Below are positions 12,769-23,318 of a DNA stretch of 64,000 nt, in pieces (the stretch's first letter is position 1; every line of letters begins with the position of its first letter). The stretch is taken from the NCBI GenBank assembly GCA_026182355.1, contig JAPFBL010000034.1, positions 1,682,501 to 1,746,500 on the forward strand. Direction: 5' to 3'. The DNA comes from Hermatobates lingyangjiaoensis (Eukaryota > Arthropoda > Insecta > Hemiptera > Hermatobatidae). Below the pieces are notes generated by a model. That model searched no databases. It was not told the origin of the DNA and saw only the letters and a list, made by a program, of their open reading frames with translations. A program made the translations under genes and the position numbers.

Positions 12769-12827
12769 GAACGATGTATTTATTTCTTAATATTAATACA
12801 GTATTAATCTCATCTACCTATCACTAT

Positions 12828-12869
<42 letters not shown>

Positions 12870-13001
12870 ATATGACTTCAAAGTTCAAGAAGAGTAACAC
12901 ACAGAGTAAGGAAACACACTTACAGACTCAAATTTTCGGGTAATCCGTCTTAAGGAGAAAAGAGAAAGGGAGATCAAGCACGTTGTAGACGCAGCGGCCT
13001 A

Positions 13002-13031
<30 letters not shown>
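12738..13031. repeat. Three (TA)n tracts enclosing decayed HHR-element fragments
   Basis: TA tracts lie at about 12738-12765, 12834-12866 and 13006-13031. Between the last two, 12867-13005 contains a minus-strand block (CGAAAATTTGAG, then CTGTAAGTGTG) like the flank of the family beta core at 4.25 kb. The CTGANGA box is lost. Confidence 0.6.
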
Positions 13032-13036
<5 letters not shown>

Positions 13037-14580
13037 CTTTTCAAAGGCAGCTAGATGATATTTCAAAAACAGTAAACTTCTAAATTAATTCTTTAAAATC
13101 ATTGCCATGAATATTGAAAATATTAAATATTTCCTAAAACCTTTCCAAGTATTCATACATGTTCAAGCTTTAATGTGATTGATTATTTAACATATTCAAT
13201 GTTTCCAGCAATAAATATTTTAAATATAACCCAAATGTGAATTTTTAATAAGTTTTGGATGTCATACTTGAACTTATAGAAAACTAACTGAATCCTTATA
13301 TTCCTTTTTTTTGATTTCGTTGTTCAAAAGATATCTTTGATCTGATTTTTATTGATGTATAAACCGTGTTATCGTGTGACTTGTTTATTATAATTCTGAT
13401 AACAATCAGTTACATTATCTAAAACAACGTAGTGAAACATCTGATTTTTTTAGACATTTTTTTTGTTATATACTTTCATTCTGAAATCTTATTATGAATT
13501 ACATTATGTAAAATGTCGTTTAACGGGATTTATAGACTAAAATCTATATAACAGAAGACTAACGCACTTGTAAAGATCAAAGATATTTGGAAACCGTTCT
13601 TAAGAGGTGATAAGATAAGAAGTACCAAACTCAGGTTTAGCTTTTCAGTGAAACAAGTATCGTGACTTCAAGCGACCCGCTTCGACCAGGTTCAGGCGAC
13701 GAATTGATGCTCGAAATATCAATCTCAGTAAGTATTTTCTAGTGTTCTTTGGCCAATGCATTCTTGTTATACGTATATAAAAATAGAAAATGACAACGCA
13801 AACAACTAGTTGAATTATGAACTAGTGAATTAAGAAAACACATAAACAGTACTGACACAACTTACTTTTATATTTCAGCTCTTATTACCGTCAGGATTGA
13901 GATAAGACTGATTTTGCCTGTCTGGTTGTCAGACAAAATCAAAGAGGCAAATAAAAGGACATAAGAATGGCAGAATGACTAAAATTTACAAAACTGACGC
14001 GCAACTTTGATGCTTCTGTCAGCATAGAATTTTAATGTTCAGTGTCACTGTTTCCTCTGAATGCACCTAACTTCAGATTTTTAACTAATAAAATCGTTTA
14101 AAACGATTTTAAACTATTAAAACAAAGAAATAATGATAAACAATTGTAATTATATTAAATAATGATATTACCGTAATTTAGAATTTTTATTTAGTTAATT
14201 AACAAATAAATCAGAATGAACTCATTCCTGTGGACTAACTTCTGTTAATCCTGTTAAATCATGAACTATTTTGTGGCATTAATTTGACTGTCAGGGTGAA
14301 CGTGCATTGGATTGACGGCACCCTGGGGACCATTAATTCCAAAACTAAATGGAATAATCAGTCTAATTAATATAATGAAGCTTTCTCTATCGATTTTAAA
14401 CTCTTGAATACCTATAATCTAATGCAATGAAATTAGGTGGCCAATAAAATAAGGGAATCAAGTATTTCAGTCAGTTTCCAATAGATAATTATGCCATGTC
14501 ATTAGCCTGAACAACCATCAACTCAAATAACCCTATTAATCACCACAGGTATATAGACTCATAAAGATTGGATACCTGTA
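13032..14580. other. AT-rich DNA, nothing recognised
   Basis: No gene or repeat boundary could be supported here. Confidence 0.5.
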
Positions 14581-14582
14581 TC

Positions 14583-14657
14583 CATATATATAAATATATA
14601 TATATATATATATGCTTTTAAAAAATATGCATTGAAGAAGGACTGCTCCCAACTTTT

Positions 14658-14701
<44 letters not shown>

Positions 14702-14706
14702 TATAT
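14583..14706. repeat. (TA)n tracts at a PLE boundary
   Basis: Two TA tracts (about 14583-14612 and 14664-14706). The second directly abuts the inverted PLE terminal repeat. Confidence 0.85.
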
Positions 14707-14748
14707 CAATGATTAAACCACAATAAGAATGGGAAAACAAGACTAAGA

Positions 14749-14781
14749 TCTTTCAACCGTAACAAGCGGTCTTCGTCAGAG
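14749..14781 (-). ncRNA. HHR-like core, family gamma
   Basis: CTGACGA (reverse complement at 14773-14779), stem II with ACCG/CGGT pairing, and GAAA (TTTC at 14751-14754). Confidence 0.45.
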
Positions 14782-14858
14782 AAATAGATATTTCCCTCCC
14801 ACTCTTCTCAACTCCTCACCAGATGTTTTCTGCATCTAGTGTTCAGTTGGGTTTTTGA

Positions 14859-14894
14859 CTCTGACGAAGACCGCTTGTTACGGTTGAAAGATCT
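14859..14894 (+). ncRNA. HHR-like core, family gamma
   Basis: CTGACGA at 14861-14867, stem II ACCG/CGGT, GAAA at 14886-14889. Stem III is unclear, as in the other copies of this family. Confidence 0.45.
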
Positions 14895-14961
14895 TAGTCT
14901 TGTTTTCCCATTCTTATTGTGGTTTAATCATTGATTGTTGTTTCACGTGTTTATGTGAAAT

Positions 14962-15002
<41 letters not shown>

Positions 15003-15886
15003 AATTTCATAAAAAAATATATGACATAATAGGAGACTTAGAAAAAATATTTTTATGTGTAAACATGGAAAATAGTGATGTCATTAGAAGCCAATGTGTA
15101 AATATAATTACACACCACGGGTGAAAAGACAGAATGAAAAGACAGAATGCTTGTGTAGAACGTTGCTACAAGAAAACTTGTAAATTTCTGAAAGAGCATA
15201 AGGACATTGTGGTTTGCAAAAGTGACAAATCTGGTAATACAGTGATAATGAAAGAAGCAGAGTATAAAGCAAAGATGAAAACTCTATTAGAAGATAATGA
15301 TACATACTCAATCACAAGAAGAGATCCTTCATCAACTTTACGTAATAAAGTAAATAAGATTGTTGATGAATTAAAGAAGACACTATGCATTGATCTACGT
15401 CAAGCATCAATTTTTAAATCTTATAATGGAATAGCACCAAGAATATACGAGTATGGGTTAGTAAAACTGCACAAGCAAGGCTTTCCTCTCCGTCCTAGTG
15501 TATCATTCATCGGTAGTCCAACTTACGAACTTTCTAAATATATGGAAAAATATCTTAGCTATATTACAAGTAAAAATGAGTTGAACGTAAAAAATTCTTC
15601 AGAATTCAAACAAGCACTGTCAAACCAAGTGCTAACTGATAATGTAATTATGATTTCACTGGATATTCAATCATTATTCACTAACATTCCTTTGGATTTA
15701 GCATTTAATTTAGTAAATAAGCAATGGAATAAGATAAAATCACAGGTTGGAATGTCAAAGAAGGTTTTCCTATCCATACTAGATCTTATATGTGAAGCAA
15801 GGTATTTCACCTTTGATGATATTATTTATAAACAAAAATTTGGACTACCTATGGGATCTCCAATTTCACAAATCCTTGCTAATATA

Positions 15887-16801
15887 CGAGGTGTGTAAAT
15901 AAAGTAGTGAGACTAATTTTTTTTAAATTTTCTATTCAAATATATTTACAATGTGATATTGTCACCTACAAAATAGTTCCCTTCGGAAGCCACACAGCGC
16001 TGGAGACGGTCCTTCCAATCATTGCAGCATTGCTGGAACTCGGATTCTGGAATGGCCTTCAGCTGGTCGGTTACAGCAGTTTGTATGTTTTGTAGTGTCC
16101 CGAAATGAGTTCCCTTGAGGTGATTTTTCAATCTAGGGAAGAGGAAAAAGTCACAAGGACTCAAGTCTGGTGAATAAGGAGGCTGAGGAGCAACAGGAAT
16201 GTTTTTACTGGCCAAAAACTCGTTTATTGAGATGGCAGTGTGACAGGGCGCGTTGTCGTGATGCAACACCCACTTGTCTTTGATGTTTGGCCGCACACGA
16301 AGGACTCTTTTTCGAAGTCTGTACTGTTCCCCGATCATTCTGACTGTCAAGCGTCGATCTGAACGCACAAGGTTCCGTACTCTGTTGACATTTTCATCGG
16401 TGTTTGCACTTGAAGGCCTTCCGCTTCGTGGTTCATCTTCAATCGACTCTCTTCCTTCTGAAAATTCCTTAAACCACCGAAAAACCTGTGCCCTTGATAA
16501 AACACGCTCTCCATAGGCCTCCTGAAGTTTTTCAAAAGCTTCGGTTGCATTATGTCCAAGTCTGAAGCAAAATTTGATTGCACACCGCTGCTCAACTTTG
16601 AGGTCACTCATTTTTAAAACGCTCAAGAAAAAACCATTTCACGAAAACCAACGCTACGGACAAACAAATGACTGTGGGGAGTTCAGATTCATACTGGAGG
16701 CGCATCACACGTGCACCTGACGCTACTCATGGCCACGCGTCTCCAGCGTTGCCAGATCGAAAGCGACGTTGCCAGTCTCACTACTTTATTTACACACCTC
16801 G
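15887..16801 (-). mobile_element. mariner transposon, internally deleted
   Basis: Perfect 28-bp terminal inverted repeats (15887-15914 and 16774-16801) start CGAGGTGTGTAAATAAAG. They are flanked by TA (15885-15886 and 16802-16803), the target duplication of Tc1/mariner elements. The element is 915 bp against about 1.3 kb for complete mariners, because the middle of the transposase is deleted. Identical ends indicate recent movement. It could be mobilised in trans. Confidence 0.95.
15946..16626 (-). pseudogene. mariner transposase, catalytic core partly deleted
   Basis: The 226-residue frame has an N-terminal helix-turn-helix region (residues about 8-100, with EPRSGRPSS) that binds the terminal repeats in this family. 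The C-terminal catalytic part has HHDNAPCHTA (Asp124) and YSPDLSPCDFFLFP (Asp159); the 34 residues between them fit the D34D signature. About 115-120 residues normally between these halves, including the first catalytic Asp in the GDE region, are missing after residue 101. The frame stays open across the deletion, so it may make a DNA-binding protein without catalysis. Complete mariner transposases are about 345 residues. Confidence 0.93.
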
Positions 16802-17204
16802 TATTTATGATTGAGTTATTAGAAGACTGTATTAATAAATTAGGTACGAAGGTGAAATTTATTAAATTATATGTAGACGATTTATTTTTAATTATTGAAA
16901 GAGGAGAAGAAGAGTATGTATTAAATACGTTTAATTTTTTTCATAATCGTCTACAATTTACCTATGAAATAGAAAAAGACGGAAATCTGCCATTTTTAGA
17001 TGTAAAAGTTATAAGAGGTGAAAATGGCATTATTTTAACGGATTGGTATAGAAAGCCTACCAGTGCAGGAAGAATACTGAGCTATCACTCCTCTCATGCT
17101 ATAAACCAAAAATTGAATTGCGTTCAAAATTTAGTTAAGAAAACCCTCGAAATGCTATATATTAAAAAAGAGAGTCTGACGACTTCAGAGTATTAACTTC
17201 ATAT

Positions 17205-17322
17205 TAACTTCAGAGTCTGACGAAGACCGCTTGTTACGGTTAAAGATCTTAGTCTTGTTTTCCCATTTCTTATTGTGGTTTGATCATTGAATGTTATTTC
17301 ACGTGTTTATGTGAAAGCTTTT
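17205..17322 (+). repeat. Right PLE terminal repeat with damaged HHR
   Basis: This is a direct repeat of 14855-14965. The first hammerhead box CTGACGA (17217-17223) is intact, but a base is lost at the second box (GGTTAAAG in place of GGTTGAAAG), so it cannot fold normally. It ends in a (TA)n tract at 17323-17343. Confidence 0.75.
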
Positions 17323-17389
17323 TATATATATATATATATATATTGTAAAAGACGAGCCAATCCCTGTTACGTATTACTTTGGGCACTTC

Positions 17390-17845
17390 TTATTGGTTGT
17401 GGGTGTTTATTCGTTGAACACGTTTCTCCTTAGCACACTCCGTCTGCTCGGCCGCCTCAGCCTTCACTCCGGGAGAGGGCTCGCAGTCCCTACTTAATTT
17501 TCCAATAGAGTTGGATGAAGGTCTTGGCGTCCTGGCTTGGAAGTGTACCTCGTCGAACTCGGTGTTTACTATGGGCTTAGTGGATTTCATTAGATACTGG
17601 TTGTTGGTGTATTCTGTAAATTCTATTGATGTGGGTGTATGTAGACCTTTTCCCCGTCGGTTTCTTAACACGCTTGGCTGCATCCGCCGTCCTTCCTGGA
17701 GAGGGCTCGCAGTCCCTACTTTAATTTCACAGAGGGCAGGAATGGCATAGGCGTCCTCACGCAGAAGAGTTCCTCGTAAGAATCTGGTCCGGGCTATGGG
17801 CATTATGATTTGAAGTTGAAGTTGAGTGTGTGTGGCGTTTGTCAT
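17390..17845 (-). CDS. Unrecognised 151-residue ORF, left palindrome arm
   Basis: The frame encodes the same 151-residue protein as the right arm copy. It begins MTNATHTQLQLQ and has two similar segments around GTASPLQEG and RDCEPSPGV that reflect the internal DNA duplication. There are no membrane segments and no motif I know. Its GC-rich composition may be enough to explain a chance open frame, so a real product is doubtful. Confidence 0.2.
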   Translation of the reverse strand: MTNATHTQLQLQIIMPIARTRFLRGTLLREDAYAIPALCEIKVGTASPLQEGRRMQPSVLRNRRGKGLHTPTSIEFTEYTNNQYLMKSTKPIVNTEFDEVHFQARTPRPSSNSIGKLSRDCEPSPGVKAEAAEQTECAKEKRVQRINTHNQ

Positions 17846-17949
17846 TAGACCCTTTTACTGCAGTGTTTTCTTGAAGAATGCGTGGCGCCTCGCATCCTCG
17901 AGGAAGGCGCCACGCATTCTTCAAGAAAACACTGCAGTAAAGGGGTCTA

Positions 17950-18405
17950 ATGACAAACGCCACACACACTCAACTTCAACTTCAAATCATAATGCCCATA
18001 GCCCGGACCAGATTCTTACGAGGAACTCTTCTGCGTGAGGACGCCTATGCCATTCCTGCCCTCTGTGAAATTAAAGTAGGGACTGCGAGCCCTCTCCAGG
18101 AAGGACGGCGGATGCAGCCAAGCGTGTTAAGAAACCGACGGGGAAAAGGTCTACATACACCCACATCAATAGAATTTACAGAATACACCAACAACCAGTA
18201 TCTAATGAAATCCACTAAGCCCATAGTAAACACCGAGTTCGACGAGGTACACTTCCAAGCCAGGACGCCAAGACCTTCATCCAACTCTATTGGAAAATTA
18301 AGTAGGGACTGCGAGCCCTCTCCCGGAGTGAAGGCTGAGGCGGCCGAGCAGACGGAGTGTGCTAAGGAGAAACGTGTTCAACGAATAAACACCCACAACC
18401 AATAA
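17950..18405 (+). CDS. Unrecognised 151-residue ORF, right palindrome arm
   Basis: Inverted twin of the ORF at 17390-17845, with an identical predicted protein. Identity of both copies follows from the palindrome and is not independent evidence of selection. No domain is recognised. Confidence 0.2.
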   Translation: MTNATHTQLQLQIIMPIARTRFLRGTLLREDAYAIPALCEIKVGTASPLQEGRRMQPSVLRNRRGKGLHTPTSIEFTEYTNNQYLMKSTKPIVNTEFDEVHFQARTPRPSSNSIGKLSRDCEPSPGVKAEAAEQTECAKEKRVQRINTHNQ

Positions 18406-18468
18406 GAAGTGCCCAAAGTAATACGTAACAGGGATTGGCTCGTCTTTTACAATATCTATTCTGGCATT

Positions 18469-18469
<1 letters not shown>

Positions 18470-18507
<38 letters not shown>

Positions 18508-18650
18508 CGTATGTTTTCCTAAATAAATAGAAATAGCATAATAGCTAAATGCAGAAACAGTGAACTAATTAACAGGGCAATCATATTTTTCTTTAATTGT
18601 TGGTATTTATTCCTTTGGCGCAAATTTATATATATATATATATTTAAAAT
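18470..18650. repeat. (TA)n tracts after the palindrome
   Basis: TA tracts at about 18471-18505 and 18627-18644. Confidence 0.85.
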
Positions 18651-19379
18651 AGTGATGATGTTTTCTATTCCATTTCCTTGTTCAATAACAGTCAAGATAT
18701 GTATTTCTTAGGTGTTGTTCTAAACAACATGAGAACATGTTCATCATAATTAGATATTGTTAGTGTCACATTAAATCAATCCATTCGAATGAAGTGGTTT
18801 TTCAATGTTGCTGAAAATGGCTTTCATATTGTGTTGTTTACTTTAGAATCTCCAGATTTTGAAATTATATAAATTTTTAACAATTTACCCATAATTATTT
18901 TTTCAGAATGTAGCGGATAGCAGGCAAATGAATTTAATAATTAGCCTAAAGCTAATGTTATTTATATTTTTTGTCCACATTAGTAGCTAACCGTAGAGCA
19001 ATTAAAAAAAAATATTTAACAGTATGAATGAAACAGGGACCTGGCAGGTGAATCAAAGGCTGTTTAAACTGAATTGCAGATGATGTCCAGTATACATTGT
19101 ATTTACTATTCACGTCAAGAATGCCAAACAAAGTCAACACACTCCTCTCATTTAGGGTGTTTTAGAATGCACCAATGTTAAATTTTAGAAGAGCCCAGTC
19201 TAATTGAAACTTGTATGTTTAGCAGAATATGTTGATTTACAATGTTGCATGTCGTTCTTGTTGAATATAGTTTTTCATATAACAAGAACAATCTTTTTTT
19301 TTTACATTTTACAACAAGAACAGTATACTAACTGGAATATTATATAGCAGATTCAATAATATATCGATCGTTTGATAGA
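18651..19379. other. AT-rich DNA, nothing recognised
   Basis: No gene or repeat boundary supported. Confidence 0.5.
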
Positions 19380-19633
19380 ATAGGTGTGTTCTCTAATCGG
19401 GGTTCGGTCAATTTTCCAGGAAAAAAAATCAAACTCTCGTTGCCAACGTTTCGGTTTTATTTAAAACCTTTTTCATAGGCAGAAGTAAGAATTTTTTATT
19501 TATTATTTAAAAAAAAAAATTCTTACTTCTGCCTATGAAAAAGGTTTTAAATAAAACCGAAACGTTGGCAACGAGAGTTTGATTTTTTATCCTGGAAAAT
19601 TGACCGAACCCCGATTAGAGAACACACCTATGG
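19380..19633. mobile_element. Palindromic element with degenerate HHR in each arm
   Basis: Arms 19380-19489 and 19515-19633 are almost perfect inverted copies with an A/T-only centre. Each arm contains a stem II hairpin GGTTTT/AAAACC, then GAAACGTTGGC, with the same order and 3' half as the intact cores at 39.5 and 62.4 kb. The first box reads CCTATGA, missing the conserved G, so the ribozyme is probably dead although the arms are still nearly identical. Confidence 0.6.
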
Positions 19634-20887
19634 AATATTATATATATTATTAGTTATAACAGCTTCTTCAATTATGAAAAATCCGGGAATATGAACAATA
19701 TAAGAGTTAAAACTGGCTCCTATCAAATCACAATGGACAGAAATCCTAATCAAGGTTCATGTCCATCATCTGTGCATCATCTCTTTACAGCTCCAAGATA
19801 ACGGAGATTAAATTTATAGAACAGATTTATATTTTAAAATTTTGCATCATTTTCATTTGTTATAGAAACACCAAGTATGTGGTTTTCAAGTCTCCGCCAC
19901 TTGTTATTTTGAACAGGAAGGTCAATTTGTTTGATCTTTATGCAATAATGGATAATACCTTCTCTTTTATTTTATTTAGAAATTTAAATCATTTGTTACT
20001 GACCTCCCTCTCTGTCTTTGTCACTTTATCTCTCTGTCTCTCTCTCTCTCTCTCTCGCTCTCTCGCTCTCTCTCATTCGCTCTCTCCCTCCCTATTTATT
20101 ACAAAAACTATACCGTTTAATGTCCTATCATTTTTCTATTTTCATATTTCAGAACTAAAGTCCCTATATTAAAATCAGTGATGCCCCTAAAAAGTTTTGG
20201 TTATTTCATAGATGCGATCTGAACTAAAAAAAGTTTGAGAAACATTGAGCTAGTACATTAATCTCCTTATAAACTTAAAGTAATTAACTTCAATGATTAA
20301 ACTAGCGTTAAAAGATAATTAACCTATTAATATCTAATTAACCAATGAACTTGTTAATATATAAACTCTATAAATGTTCATACTCTATAAACTTATTGCA
20401 ATCTTTACATGACTTAAAATATTTCTGAGTATTCAAACAGTTTTAGATTACAAAATGATTATCTTCTTATTTAGAACAGTCACTACTAGGATGGTTTCTA
20501 GCACAAAAAAGACATTTAAAATCATTTATACATGCATAGATAGTGTTTGCTGAATCCCTGAGATTTGTAGAATTTTGGTAAGTATGACTCTAGTATATTG
20601 AACTTTACTGAATTAGTGAATAGCCGTATTGTACATAGTACTCTCAGTTCCTATCGGATCTCTTCTAACTACTGAAAATTGTTATTCCTTCAATTATAAT
20701 AAATATAAAATGGGTTTCTGAGGATTAGTTTCAAAAATAGTAGTACTTATTTTTTCAAATAATTGTTTTTAGCCTTGAGAATGCCGAAAAATTTTCAGCG
20801 AAAAGTCGACGAGTATCTGAAGTAATTAACTTTCGGACCGAATCCTCAAAAATCTTTTTTTGTATTTGAGGAATCAGTGGTAATTAC
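19634..20887. other. AT-rich DNA with a (CT)n tract
   Basis: A CT-rich microsatellite lies at about 20027-20092. A degenerate HHR-like block (GCCGAAAAATTTTCAGC then GAAAAGTC) lies at about 20775-20812. No gene is recognised. Confidence 0.5.
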
Positions 20888-22548
20888 TGTACTTTTAAAC
20901 AGCTAATGGATTTTGACGTCATGGATTATGTAACTTATGTATATATCAGTTGGATGTCAAATTATATCTTATTACATTGTACACTATAATTGAAGTATAA
21001 TGAAAATCGATTTCGAGATTTTGACGGTCATTCAGGTTTTGAAGTCCTCAAATTAGTTTTGACTTTTTTTCGATGATGTCTGTGTGTTTGTGTGAATCAA
21101 ATTGTGTCGGTGTGAATCTATATCAATTTTAATGATAATGTTTTGATGTATTATATTCATTGATTCATTGATGATGCCATGAATCATTCATTATAAGTAA
21201 TAAACACTGCATAAAAGCATTATATTTGTTTGCAATGGAATTATGTTCACAATATATTATGGTTTTATAGCCTTGTCCAAAATATAAATATGCAGAAGCA
21301 TAGGAATTGGGGAAATAACTTCTACTAGACCGATATTCAAAAATTTATGTTCAAAATAGTGGCCAGCAGATTCGCAAACACAAATAAGCATAACCAACTA
21401 ATAATTCTGTGTTAGTGGCATAAATAACTTTTTTTTTTGTTTCTATTTCTTTTATGGTATATATCACTACATCGCTTCATTAAATTTTAACAAACAAAAA
21501 TTTATGGCAGTAACGATTTGAAAAAGATATTTAATGAAAATATATAAAGCCTCCAAAAGTTATCTTTTTTTTTTACTATGGTTTATTTGATAGATTTAAT
21601 TTGTTTTCTTTAGCCTTTGAATACAAAGTTCAAGTCTGTAAGTAACTATGTTACTACTACTTTTTGATAAACTGCCATTTTTCATATAGTTTGAAGAAAA
21701 TGTTTCTTCAATTTCATTGTTTTAATTCAATGAATATTTTTTTTATATTTTTATCAACATTTCTATGAAAGAAAAAAAAACTAAATTAATAATATGACTA
21801 CTGGTGTTAGGTGAGGTAATCCTAAGTGGCAGTCATATGGTACACATCGGCCTATCCAACCTTCCCTCCCCACCCCTTATCAAACACACATTTTTTAGTA
21901 AATATAATAATGAAAAAAATACTTTAGCTCATCTCTAACATAATGCACTATTATTAGGTATAATGTCATTTTGATCCGCCTTGTATTCTCTTTATAAGCT
22001 TTCAGATTAAATCACAAGTCAAAATTTTTAAACTTTTGTGGCAAAAAAAATTTTTTCAGTTGTTTTAAGAATCTGAATATTTTTTCAGTTACTGATTATG
22101 AAACTTTCATAATATGGCCAAAATTTTAAGAATCTAGAATTAGTAGTCTAGGAGAAAGAAATGTTCAAAAACACATAATGGTAAAAAAAGTGGTATTTCT
22201 ATCGTGCATAATTTCTCGCAAAGATTAGGGCTCGTATACACAATGAGATTCATTTTTGTGTAAAATATTAATTTGATCTTTGAGTATCGCGTACACAAAC
22301 TTTTTGATTCACACCGACACAATTTGATTCACACAAACACACAGACATCATCGAAAAAAAGTCAAAACTAATTTGAGAACTTCAAAACCTGAATGACCGT
22401 CAAAATCTCGAAATCGATTTTCATTATACTTCAATTATAGTGTACAATGTAATAAGATATAATTTTACATCCAACTGATATATACATAAATTACATAATC
22501 CATGACGTCAAAATCCATTAGCTGTTTAAAAGTACAGTATTACCCACT
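20888..22548. mobile_element. Large inverted repeat built from dispersed repeat R1
   Basis: Arms of about 235 bp (20888-21117 and 22308-22548) are inverted copies separated by 1.2 kb. Both contain GACCGTCAAAATCTCGAAATC and the AC-rich block CACACAGACATCATCG. The right arm and the sequence before it (from about 21950) match the 3' half of R1 copies at 29-30, 36 and 40 kb. No ORF is present. It could be an R1 copy with an inverted 3' end or a TIR element. Confidence 0.6.
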
Positions 22549-22559
22549 CTTGTCAATAA

Positions 22560-22752
22560 TTTGTTCATGTGGGAGGTGAATGAATCTGGGTACGTCATCG
22601 AAGAGTCATGACGTTAAGCCGTTGATCCCGAAGCTGTACGATGTCAGGTACTAGTTAAAACCCTTACTTTGGATACACTTGAATTAGGCGAACTTTAGAA
22701 CTACCAATGTAGAATCAGTCTTCTTTGTGTTGTATTACAAAAGGCCAATATT
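22560..22752 (+). mobile_element. tRNA-derived SINE, 5'-truncated copy
   Basis: The sequence matches the body of the full-length SINE at 40444-40749 through GTGGGAGGTGAATGA, GATGTCAGGTACT and GGCCAATATTC, but lacks the tRNA-like head. Confidence 0.7.
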
Positions 22753-23318
22753 CATAAAACTTATGAGAAAACTCTTAGTCTTTTAAAGCATTCGCTTTAG
22801 AATGTTTGTTATATACAACAGCATAAGTTTATTCAGTGTTAATATTACTTACGAGTAAAAATAATCTATGTGTTTTCTTATACGTAAATCTACAACTCAA
22901 TTCAAAAATATTAATGTGTTTATATTTCATCCAACGCTTAAAACACACTATCAACACATCAAAATTTGGCTTATTAATATAATTATAATCAAATTTACGG
23001 TTTTTTTTTTTCTTTAAAACATTGGTCCTGTGTTTTGTAATTTCTGTTTTATAGAAAATCTAAGTTAAATTCAAGAAAATCAGAATTCCCTAGAAATAAA
23101 GTTTCAAATTTAATAGATTGAAATATGATCTATATTAATACGTGAAAGATTATATATGAATTTCAAATGATGTGCATGAATTTGGAGAAAAATCATTTTT
23201 AACTATTGTTTTAATCTGGTGATATGACATGCTTACAATTAAAATGAATGCCAAATTATAAATATGCATCCATCTTAAACTTTATATACATGCATATTGT
23301 TAATACCACTGATGTTAG
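22753..23318. other. AT-rich DNA, nothing recognised
   Basis: No gene or repeat boundary supported. Confidence 0.5.

Larger units (their letters stand above)
14705..14940. mobile_element. PLE terminal repeats, inverted pair (family gamma)
   Basis: Minus-oriented copy 14705-14790 and plus-oriented copy 14850-14940 face each other around about 60 bp. The plus copy continues through TTTCACGTGTTTATGTGAAA into a (TA)n tract at 14966. Each arm has both hammerhead boxes. Confidence 0.7.
15002..17196 (+). pseudogene. PLE reverse transcriptase, split by mariner
   Basis: This would copy PLE RNA into DNA at a nicked target. Reading from 15002 there is one in-frame stop (15122-15124), then an open frame from 15134 to the mariner and on from 16804. 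PLE signatures in order are: DKSGNTVI, GLVKLHKQGFPLRPSVS, motif A SLDIQSLFTNIP (Asp at 15662), motif B GLPMGSPISQILANI, motif C YVDD (16870-16881), FLDVKVIR, and YRKPTSAGRILSYHSSH. The mariner lies between motifs B and C. Removing it with one TA joins LANI to FMIELLE in frame. The frame ends at 17196 without the GIY-YIG domain present at 60.8 kb. The element is dead; the RT assignment is secure. Confidence 0.93.
14855..17343 (+). mobile_element. Penelope-like element with direct terminal repeats
   Basis: Two direct copies of the family gamma terminal repeat (14855-14965 and 17205-17322), each followed by (TA)n, flank a PLE reverse-transcriptase region. The body begins immediately after the TA tract ending near 15000, which suggests a 5'-truncated copy that inserted into the TA tract 3' of an older terminal repeat. 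The GIY-YIG endonuclease region is missing and the coding part runs straight into the right repeat. A mariner derivative (15887-16801) interrupts the RT. Confidence 0.8.
17340..18455. repeat. Near-perfect 1.1-kb palindrome
   Basis: Arms of about 550 bp (17340-17890 and 17905-18455) are inverted copies around a 14-nt centre (17891-17904). The only differences I noticed are a one-base change in a C run near the centre. The arms are far more GC-rich than the surroundings and lie between two (TA)n tracts. Each arm has an internal duplication of GGGACTGCGAGCCCTCTCC (right arm near 18080 and 18306). It may be a recent inverted insertion, a foldback transposon or an assembly artefact. Confidence 0.85.

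Noticed and set aside
15166..15390. Minus-strand ORFs within the PLE RT and plus-strand ORFs within the mariner
   Set aside because: They are antisense shadows of recognised transposon proteins.
20027..20092. Leucine/serine-rich ORF over the CT tract
   Set aside because: It is produced by a (CT)n microsatellite.
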